Below, piece after piece: positions 15,074-19,655 of a stretch of DNA of 19,655 nucleotides. Made by a program: the position numbers and the translations under genes. Position 1 is the stretch's first letter; every line of letters starts with the position of its first letter. Origin of the DNA: Clostridia bacterium (GTDB lineage Bacteria > Bacillota > Peptococcia > Peptococcales > SKKY01); assembly GCA_007123515.1 (NCBI GenBank), contig SKKY01000175.1, positions 1-19,655 of the forward strand. Direction: 5' to 3'. The notes beneath the pieces are model-generated. The model worked only from the letters and a program-made list of their open reading frames with translations, did no database searches and was not told where the DNA came from.

Positions 15074-15199
15074 GACTAACCGCCACTAAAACCCAACTTC
15101 TCAAGTGTGGGATAAGTGGCGCTAAGTCCCTAGGTGAACAAACTAAGTGACTGCCATCAAATGGAACATTTGGGGCATCTACTTATGGATTAGTTCAAC
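15074..15199 (+). ncRNA. Candidate structured RNA / IS200-IS605 right-end-like relic
   Basis: This gene-free stretch folds into two nested domains. Domain 1: GACT and CGCCACT (15074-15077, 15081-15087) pair with AGTGGCG and AGTC (15115-15121, 15125-15128). Inside, CCCA-ACTT (15092-15099) pairs with AAGT-g-TGGG (15103-15111). Domain 2: TGAAC (15135), AAGT (15145), GCC (15153) and CAAATG (15158) pair in order with CATTTG (15167), GGC (15174), ACTT (15181) and GTTCA (15193). It ends in TTCAAC (15194-15199), similar to the TCAA-type right-end cleavage sites I recall for IS200/IS605 elements, whose right ends double as TnpB omega-RNAs. No TnpA or TnpB coding is present. A regulatory leader of the ecf operon is the main alternative. 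Confidence 0.4.
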
Positions 15200-15203
15200 T
15201 AAG

Positions 15204-15233
15204 ATTCAGATGGAGTTAAAACTCCACTTGAAA
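15204..15233 (+). repeat. Near-perfect hairpin in the rplQ-ecfA1 spacer
   Basis: TGGAGTT (15211-15217) and AACTCCA (15220-15226) are exact inverted repeats separated by AA. TTCA (15205) and TGAA (15229) extend the stem past a two-base mismatch. A loop this small suggests cruciform/RNA hairpin potential or a dimeric protein-binding site. No T run follows, so it is not a terminator. If the preceding region is an omega-RNA, the first bases of this hairpin would occupy the guide position. Confidence 0.5.
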
Positions 15234-15262
15234 TGAGATTCACTTTATCATCATAATGTAGA

Positions 15263-15291
15263 TTGTACTTGATAGAGTCATGATCTATAAC
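15263..15291 (+). promoter_or_regulatory. Possible promoter before the ecf operon
   Basis: TTGTAC (15263-15268) and TATAAC (15286-15291) are 17 nt apart, each with one mismatch or so to consensus. Transcription from here would begin near 15298, inside the terminator-like hairpin, leaving a leader of about 50 nt before ecfA1. The match is moderate and could be chance in this AT-rich spacer. Confidence 0.35.
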
Positions 15292-15333
15292 AAAGTCCTC
15301 CGCTAATCTTCCTTCAGGAAGACTTTGTTTTTT
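15291..15333 (+). terminator. Terminator-like hairpin directly before ecfA1
   Basis: TCTTCC (15307-15312) pairs with GGAAGA (15317-15322) around TTCA. Alternatively CAAAGTC (15291-15297) pairs with GACTTTG (15321-15327) around an inner TTCC/GGAA. Either fold runs into six Ts (15328-15333). The ecfA1 ribosome binding site AAGGAGA starts at 15334, directly after the T run. This is the layout of a transcription attenuator, or of a terminator for the upstream unit with a separate ecf promoter. Confidence 0.6.
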
Positions 15334-15347
15334 AAGGAGACATCTAT

Positions 15348-16172
15348 ATGATTCAGGTTGAAAAATTATATCATTCCTATTCCCCGGGAAAAGAAAATGA
15401 AACATTGGCATTGTCTGATGTTAGTTTACAAATTGAAAAAGGTGAATTTGTGGTCGTTTTAGGTCATAATGGCTGTGGAAAATCGACGCTGGCCAAGCAC
15501 CTTAATTCTTTGTTGCTTCCGGGAGAAGGCAATGTGATGATTGACGGGCTTAATACCAGAGAGGAAGACAATCTCTGGGAAATCAGAAAAAAAGTGGGAA
15601 TGGTGTTTCAGAATCCCGATAATCAGCTGGTAGCGACAACCGTTGAAGAAGACATTGCATTCGGTATGGAAAATCTAGGCATTGATCCCGACATCATGCG
15701 CGAGAGGATTGCTGAAGTTCTTTTGAAAGTTAAGATGAGTGAGTTTCGAAACAAAGCTCCTCATTTGCTTTCTGGCGGACAAAAGCAGCGCGTGGCGATT
15801 GCCGGGATTATTGCTATGCGACCTGATTATCTTGTTTTGGATGAACCGACTGCGATGCTTGATCCTGAAGGAAGGCGGGAAGTCATTGAAACGATTTCCC
15901 AGCTTAATAAAGAGGAAGAGCTGACCATCATCCTGATTACACATTTTATGGAAGAGGCTGTTTTAGCTGACCGTTTGATTGTCATGGAAAACGCCAAAAT
16001 TATTACGCAGGGAACACCAAGAGAGGTCTTCTCGAAGGTTGAGGATCTTAAAAAGCTTCGTTTGGATATTCCACAGGTTACAGAAATTGCCTATGCTCTT
16101 CATAAGGCTGACCCTTCGTTTCCTGCTGATATTCTGACTATAGAAGAGATGGTGAATCAGATATGCCGATAA
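15348..16172 (+). CDS. ecfA1: ECF transporter ATP-binding protein EcfA1
   Basis: A 274-residue ABC ATPase of the energy-coupling-factor module, which powers uptake of vitamins or metal ions by many interchangeable S components. Walker A GHNGCGKST (39-47), Q-loop Gln88, signature LSGGQ (141-145), Walker B LVLDEP (162-167) and the switch His199 are all present, so it is catalytically intact. No substrate-binding S gene lies next to it, so this is a shared group-II ECF engine and the substrate cannot be read here. The 3' end overlaps ecfA2 by ten bases. The rplQ-ecfA-ecfA-ecfT-truA-rplM order is typical of Firmicutes. Confidence 0.95.
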   Translation: MIQVEKLYHSYSPGKENETLALSDVSLQIEKGEFVVVLGHNGCGKSTLAKHLNSLLLPGEGNVMIDGLNTREEDNLWEIRKKVGMVFQNPDNQLVATTVEEDIAFGMENLGIDPDIMRERIAEVLLKVKMSEFRNKAPHLLSGGQKQRVAIAGIIAMRPDYLVLDEPTAMLDPEGRREVIETISQLNKEEELTIILITHFMEEAVLADRLIVMENAKIITQGTPREVFSKVEDLKKLRLDIPQVTEIAYALHKADPSFPADILTIEEMVNQICR

Positions 16173-17032
16173 TTTTACAGGATGTGTATTACACCTATCA
16201 AAAAGGCACACCTAATGAAGCAGATGCACTCAAGGGGATTAATCTTGAAATTGCAGAGGGTGAGTTTCTTGGCATTATCGGCCATACCGGGTCCGGTAAA
16301 TCTACTTTGGTTCAACATCTAAATGGATTGGTCCTGCCTACTTCCGGTACGGTGCAGGTTGATGAGGTCATAACAACGGATAAAAAGATCAAAATGAAGG
16401 ATATTCGGCAGAAGGTCGGGCTTGTTTTTCAATATCCGGAACATCAGCTGTTTGAAGAAACGGTGGAAAAAGATGTCGGATACGGCCCTGATAATCTTGG
16501 ATTTTCCGAACAAGAGATCAAGAAAATCGTTAAAGAGGCTTTATTAGCGGTGCAGCTGGACTATAAGGCGATAAAGGACAAATCTCCGTTTAATCTTAGT
16601 GGCGGACAAAAACGCCGGGTAGCGATTGCCGGCATTATTGCCATGAAACCGAAATACCTGGTGCTTGATGAGCCTACAGCCGGTCTGGATCCAAGGGGTC
16701 GGGAAGAGATTCTAAAACAGATCCAGAAGCTTCATAAAGAACTGGGCATTACCATCATTCTTGTTTCACACAGTATGGATGATGTGGCAAGGGTTGCAGA
16801 TCGTCTGGTTGTCATGCATCAGGGAAAGATTGAGATGTCCGGCAAGCCGCAGGAAGTATTTACCAAAAGGGATCGCCTGAATGAAATTGGTTTAGGGGTG
16901 CCGGCGGTAACGGAGCTTTTCTACCGGCTTTCTGAGAAGGGCCTTCCCGTAAGTAAGGATATCTTTACTGTTGAAGAGGCGATTGCCGCTTTAAAGAGAG
17001 AGTTGCCGAAAGGGGTGGGAACTCGTGCTTAA
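16163..17032 (+). CDS. ecfA2: ECF transporter ATP-binding protein EcfA2
   Basis: A 289-residue second ABC ATPase that forms a heterodimer with EcfA1. Walker A GHTGSGKST (40-48), Gln90, signature LSGGQ (145-149), Walker B LVLDEP (166-171) and His203 are intact. It has a C-terminal extension typical of the longer A' subunit. The start ATG (16163) lies inside the end of ecfA1 and the 3' end overlaps ecfT by eight bases, so the three proteins are probably made in fixed ratio by coupled translation. Codons such as CGG, CCG and GGG are more common here than in the ribosomal genes. Confidence 0.95.
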   Translation: MPIILQDVYYTYQKGTPNEADALKGINLEIAEGEFLGIIGHTGSGKSTLVQHLNGLVLPTSGTVQVDEVITTDKKIKMKDIRQKVGLVFQYPEHQLFEETVEKDVGYGPDNLGFSEQEIKKIVKEALLAVQLDYKAIKDKSPFNLSGGQKRRVAIAGIIAMKPKYLVLDEPTAGLDPRGREEILKQIQKLHKELGITIILVSHSMDDVARVADRLVVMHQGKIEMSGKPQEVFTKRDRLNEIGLGVPAVTELFYRLSEKGLPVSKDIFTVEEAIAALKRELPKGVGTRA

Positions 17033-17816
17033 AGACATAACGATTGGTCAGTACTTCTCCGGTGAATCGTTTATTCATAAAATGGATCCGAGAGCCAAAA
17101 TATTTGCTACGGTTATCTTTATGACAGCACTGTTTACCGCCAGGGATACTTTGACATATGGAGTGGTGTTTGGCTTTTCTGTGTTTATCATTTTACTGTC
17201 TCAAATTCCGGTCATTTTTTATCTTAAGGGATTAAAGCCTTTATTGATCATTATCATTCTGACATCGGTGATGCATTTTTTCCTGACGCCGGGTGAAGAA
17301 ATCTGGAGCTGGAGTATTTTGGTACTGACAAGAGAAGGGTTATGGCAGGGCTTTTTTATGGGACTTCGTCTGGCACTTCTTGTGATTGTTACCTCGGTGC
17401 TGACACTTAGTACCACTCCGATTGCCCTGACTGACGGAATTGAAAAAATTCTTAATCCGTTTAAACGGATTGGGGTGCCGGCTCATGAGCTGGCGATGAT
17501 GATGACGATTGCGTTGCGGTTTATTCCGACGCTGATAGAAGAAACAGAAAAAATCATGAATGCTCAGAAGGCCAGAGGAGCAGATTTTGAAAGCGGCAGT
17601 CTGATTAAAAGAGCCAAAGCGTTAATCCCGATTTTAGTGCCACTGTTTATCAGTGCTTTTAGAAGAGCGGATGACTTGGCTGTGGCGATGGAGGCTCGCT
17701 GTTACAGGGGCGGGGAAAACCGAACCCGTCTGAGAGCACTGGCGTACACAAGCAGGGATGCAGTGGGTCTTGCCTTTACTGTAGCCTTACTGGTTGCTAT
17801 CGTGTACCTGAGATAA
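17025..17816 (+). CDS. ecfT: ECF transporter transmembrane protein EcfT
   Basis: A 263-residue membrane protein that links the EcfA ATPases to the S components. It has several hydrophobic helices (about residues 27-65, 69-85, 107-130 and a final one near 245-261). Two coupling helices carry the Ala-Arg motifs that dock on the ATPases: KARGAD, then MEARCYRGG, the second having Cys in place of Gly, a variant I expect in Firmicutes. The start is GTG (17025) with AGGGGTGGG (17011-17019) before it. No nearby gene reveals the transported substrate. Confidence 0.94.
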   Translation: MLKDITIGQYFSGESFIHKMDPRAKIFATVIFMTALFTARDTLTYGVVFGFSVFIILLSQIPVIFYLKGLKPLLIIIILTSVMHFFLTPGEEIWSWSILVLTREGLWQGFFMGLRLALLVIVTSVLTLSTTPIALTDGIEKILNPFKRIGVPAHELAMMMTIALRFIPTLIEETEKIMNAQKARGADFESGSLIKRAKALIPILVPLFISAFRRADDLAVAMEARCYRGGENRTRLRALAYTSRDAVGLAFTVALLVAIVYLR

Positions 17817-17837
17817 ATAGAGTTGGTGTGGTAAGGT

Positions 17838-18578
17838 ATGAACAGAAACATTAAAGCCGTTATAGAGTTTGATGGCAGCCATTTTAAAGGATTTCAGAAA
17901 CAGACAAAATGGGGGCCGACGATTCAGGGGGTTCTGGAGCAGGCAATTGGTCATACGCTACAGAAAAAGGTTAAGGTTTATGGATGCAGCCGAACGGATG
18001 CTGGTGTTCATGCCTGTGATTATACGATCAGTTTCAAGACCGATAATCCGATTCCGGCTGAAAATCTCCGGAGAGTAACGAATAAGAAACTTCCTTTAAG
18101 TATTTATATTAAACAGATGGATGAGGCTGATCCCGAATTCCATGCCAGGCATCTGGCGAAACAGAAGTACTATATTTATAAGGTGCTCCGCGGGCAAAGA
18201 CCGCCTGTTTTTGAGCATAATTATAAATACTATTTTCCTGAAGAAGCAGACTTGAAGCTTATGCAGCAGGCGCTAGATGAATTTGTGGGTGATCATAATT
18301 TCAAGGCGTTTTCATCAAAGCATACGGATGTTACTGATTTTAGCAGAAGCGTTCATCAGGCATATCTGACTGAAGAAGGTGATGAACTCTGGTTCCATTT
18401 TATGGGTACTGGATTTGTCTATCATATGTTGCGGATCATTGTTGGTACTGTACTCGATGTGGGTGCTGGTAAACGTGATTTGTTAACGATCCCTGAGGCT
18501 TTGGAAACGGGGGACAGAAGTAAGCGTTCAAAGAAAGTACCGGCCGCGGGTCTGTATTTAAAGGAAGTTTTCTATTGA
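17838..18578 (+). CDS. truA: tRNA pseudouridine(38-40) synthase TruA
   Basis: A 246-residue enzyme that converts uridines 38, 39 and 40 of the tRNA anticodon arm to pseudouridine. The catalytic aspartate is Asp54 in GCSRTDAGVHA (49-59). IEFDGSHFKGFQKQ at the start, FHARHLAKQKYYIY in the middle and FVYHMLRIIVGTVLDVGAGK near the end are family landmarks, and the length is normal. The ribosome binding site is weak (GGTAAGG). The stop TGA lies inside the -35 box of the rplM promoter. Confidence 0.95.
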   Translation: MNRNIKAVIEFDGSHFKGFQKQTKWGPTIQGVLEQAIGHTLQKKVKVYGCSRTDAGVHACDYTISFKTDNPIPAENLRRVTNKKLPLSIYIKQMDEADPEFHARHLAKQKYYIYKVLRGQRPPVFEHNYKYYFPEEADLKLMQQALDEFVGDHNFKAFSSKHTDVTDFSRSVHQAYLTEEGDELWFHFMGTGFVYHMLRIIVGTVLDVGAGKRDLLTIPEALETGDRSKRSKKVPAAGLYLKEVFY

Positions 18579-18603
18579 CAGAAATAATGTAGTTTATTAC
18601 AAT
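18575..18603 (+). promoter_or_regulatory. Promoter of rplM-rpsI
   Basis: A perfect -35 box TTGACA (18575-18580) and -10 box TACAAT (18598-18603), one mismatch from consensus, are exactly 17 nt apart. The truA stop codon is embedded in the -35 hexamer. Transcription would begin near 18610. This gives rplM-rpsI its own strong expression despite lying downstream of the weaker ecf-truA genes. Confidence 0.9.
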
Positions 18604-18609
18604 AAATTG

Positions 18610-18655
18610 TGGTTTATTGTTAAGCGAGCCCCGTTAACTTGTTTAATAAACGGAC
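18610..18655 (+). promoter_or_regulatory. L13-leader-like RNA before rplM
   Basis: The short leader folds into a bipartite stem. GTTTATT (18612-18618) pairs with AATAAAC (18645-18651), and directly inside GTTAA (18619-18623) pairs with TTAAC (18634-18638), leaving an asymmetric TTGTTT bulge. CCGTT (18631-18635) with AACGG (18649-18653) is a competing pairing. Location and shape agree with the L13 leader known upstream of rplM-rpsI in Firmicutes, thought to mediate autoregulation by L13. I could not run a covariance-model search. Confidence 0.65.
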
Positions 18656-18678
18656 CTGATTAGAGGAGGAAATATAAT

Positions 18679-19113
18679 ATGCGCAGCAGCACGTACATGG
18701 CTAAGCCGACTGATGTAGAGAGAAAATGGTTTGTTCTCGATGCTACAGGCATGACTTTAGGAAGATTAGCTTCCGAGGTGGCTTCAGTATTAAGAGGCAA
18801 GCACAAGCCGACATTTACACCTAATGTTGACTGTGGTGATCACGTGATCATTATCAACGCAGAAAACATTCATTTAACAGGAAATAAGTTAGAGCAAAAA
18901 GAATACATTCGTCATAGTGGATACCCAGGTGGAATCAGAAGGACTAAGTATAAAGAGTTAATTGAAAAAAGACCAGAATTAGTCATTGAAAAGGCCATTA
19001 AAGGCATGCTTCCACATAATCGTCTAGGAGCACAAATGTTCAAAAAATTAAATGTCTACAGGGGTTCTGAGCATCCGCACCAAGCACAGAAGCCTGAAGT
19101 ATGGCAAAGTTAG
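18679..19113 (+). CDS. rplM: Large-subunit ribosomal protein L13 (uL13)
   Basis: A 144-residue L13, an early-binding 50S assembly protein. STYMAKPTDVERKWFVLDAT, LGRLASEVASVLRGKHKPTF, then GMLPHNRLGAQMFKKLNVY are characteristic. GAGGAGGA (18663-18670) is about eight bases before ATG 18679; the internal ATG at 18697 would cut conserved residues. It probably controls its own mRNA through the leader. Confidence 0.97.
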   Translation: MRSSTYMAKPTDVERKWFVLDATGMTLGRLASEVASVLRGKHKPTFTPNVDCGDHVIIINAENIHLTGNKLEQKEYIRHSGYPGGIRRTKYKELIEKRPELVIEKAIKGMLPHNRLGAQMFKKLNVYRGSEHPHQAQKPEVWQS

Positions 19114-19129
19114 GAAGGAGGAAGCATAA

Positions 19130-19525
19130 GTGGCAGACCAAGTTCAATATTATGGGACAGGACGTCGTAAAAAGTCAATCGCAAGAGTAAGATTATTACC
19201 AGGCGACGGTACGATTACGATTAACGACAGAGAGTTAGAAAACTTTATTGACAAAAAGACACTGGAAATGATTATTAAGCAACCTCTGGTACTAACTGAG
19301 ACCGAAGGCAGATTTAATATTGTTTGCAGAGTGCATGGCGGAGGATCAACCGGCCAGGCAGGGGCAATCAGAATGGGTATCGCAAGAGCGTTACTAAAAG
19401 CTGAGCCAGGATTAAGACCATCACTAAAAAGTGCCGGATTCTTAACCAGAGACCCAAGAATGAAAGAAAGAAGAAAGTACGGATTGAAGAAAGCAAGAAA
19501 AGCTTCTCAGTTCTCAAAAAGATAG
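19130..19525 (+). CDS. rpsI: Small-subunit ribosomal protein S9 (uS9)
   Basis: A 131-residue S9 of the 30S head. The start QYYGTGRRKKSIARVRLLPG, the middle GGGSTGQAGAIRMGIARAL and the end RKARKASQFSKR are all canonical; the terminal SKR reaches the P-site tRNA anticodon stem. The start is GTG (19130) with GGAAGGAGGA (19113-19122) before it, 16 bases after rplM. A terminator follows. Confidence 0.97.
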   Translation: MADQVQYYGTGRRKKSIARVRLLPGDGTITINDRELENFIDKKTLEMIIKQPLVLTETEGRFNIVCRVHGGGSTGQAGAIRMGIARALLKAEPGLRPSLKSAGFLTRDPRMKERRKYGLKKARKASQFSKR

Positions 19526-19540
19526 GACAAAAGATTACAC

Positions 19541-19580
19541 AAAACCCTCAGCGCTATATCGCATGGGGGTTTTATTTTTT
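19541..19580 (+). terminator. Intrinsic terminator after rpsI
   Basis: AAAACCCTCA (19541-19550) pairs with TGGGGGTTTT (19564-19573, one G-U). After one bulged A, GCG (19551-19553) pairs with CGC (19560-19562) around CTATAT. The T-rich run TTTTATTTTTT completes a strong rho-independent terminator that ends the rplM-rpsI unit. Confidence 0.93.
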
Positions 19581-19598
19581 CAGGAAATCATAAAAGAA

Positions 19599-19655
19599 GT
19601 CATAGGGAGTCATAGGGGACGTGTACCTCTGGTATACCAGAGGTACACGTCCCCT
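19599..19655 (+). repeat. REP-like palindrome with tandem 10-mer
   Basis: A tandem pair GTCATAGGGA (19599-19608) and GTCATAGGGG (19609-19618) leads into a perfect 42-bp palindrome (19614-19655). Its left arm begins AGGGGACGTGTACC and meets its mirror at the central TA. No gene is present. Such long perfect palindromes with a short GGGGAC-type flank in intergenic DNA are typical of REP sequences mobilised by RAYT (IS200-like) transposases. The window ends exactly at the last palindromic base, so the element may continue. Confidence 0.75.

Noticed and set aside
15066..15347. Known vitamin riboswitch (cobalamin, thiamine or riboflavin type) upstream of the ecf genes
   Set aside because: I could not find the hallmark conserved boxes of these classes, and shared ecf engines usually lack such elements; kept only as an unclassified structured region.
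15199..15411. A 70-codon open frame on the minus strand across the rplQ-ecfA1 spacer into ecfA1
   Set aside because: It begins inside ecfA1 antisense, has no recognisable domain and runs through the terminator and hairpin region; it is best explained by chance.
17869..18078. Alternative + frame within truA
   Set aside because: Arg/Ile-rich shadow frame with no ribosome binding site, fully inside a well-conserved gene.
1..19655. CRISPR arrays, phage genes, toxin-antitoxin or defence systems
   Set aside because: No regularly spaced repeats and no such genes are visible; the coding content is core translation and transport genes.

Overview
The window is the ribosomal-protein superoperon (S10-spc-alpha) of a low-GC, Gram-positive bacterium, most likely of class Clostridia. 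The gene order tuf | rpsJ ... rplQ | ecfA1-ecfA2-ecfT-truA | rplM-rpsI, the strong AGGAGG ribosome binding sites, the AGA-rich arginine usage, the zinc-type S14, the KOW-domain gene before infA and the Firmicutes-type leader before rplM all agree. A Eubacterium/Acetobacterium-like relative is possible, but the sequence alone cannot fix the genus. All genes lie on the + strand.

Layout: 1-117 is the 3' end of tuf (EF-Tu), closed by a clear intrinsic terminator. An A/T-rich stretch, a near-consensus promoter and a structured ~115-nt leader then launch the S10 block (rpsJ, rplC, rplD, rplW, rplB, rpsS, rplV, rpsC, rplP, rpmC, rpsQ). The spc block follows (rplN, rplX, rplE, rpsZ, rpsH, rplF, rplR, rpsE, rpmD, rplO, secY, adk). 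Then comes the alpha block (KOW-protein gene, infA, rpmJ, rpsM, rpsK, rpsD, rpoA, rplQ). The methionine aminopeptidase gene (map), often found between adk and infA in Firmicutes, is absent.

A perfect 14-bp hairpin closes the block at rplQ. The next ~280 nt (15066-15347) have no convincing gene but are densely structured. They hold a nested stem-loop domain that resembles an IS200/IS605 right end or TnpB-associated omega-RNA, or an unknown regulatory RNA, and then a terminator-like hairpin abutting the ribosome binding site of ecfA1. The three overlapping ecf genes encode the shared energising module (two ATPases and the T transmembrane protein) of ECF vitamin/metal transporters; truA (tRNA pseudouridine synthase) follows. 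A near-consensus promoter overlapping the truA stop codon drives rplM-rpsI through a short leader that folds like the Firmicutes L13 leader. A strong terminator closes that operon. The window ends inside, or at the end of, a perfect 42-bp palindrome preceded by a tandem 10-mer, which looks like a REP/RAYT-type mobile palindrome.

Functionally the window supplies about 28 ribosomal proteins, initiation factor IF-1, the RNA polymerase alpha subunit, the Sec channel subunit SecY, adenylate kinase, an ECF transporter engine and a tRNA-modifying enzyme. Most of it is ordinary, highly conserved core genome. The unusual signals are in the non-coding gaps.
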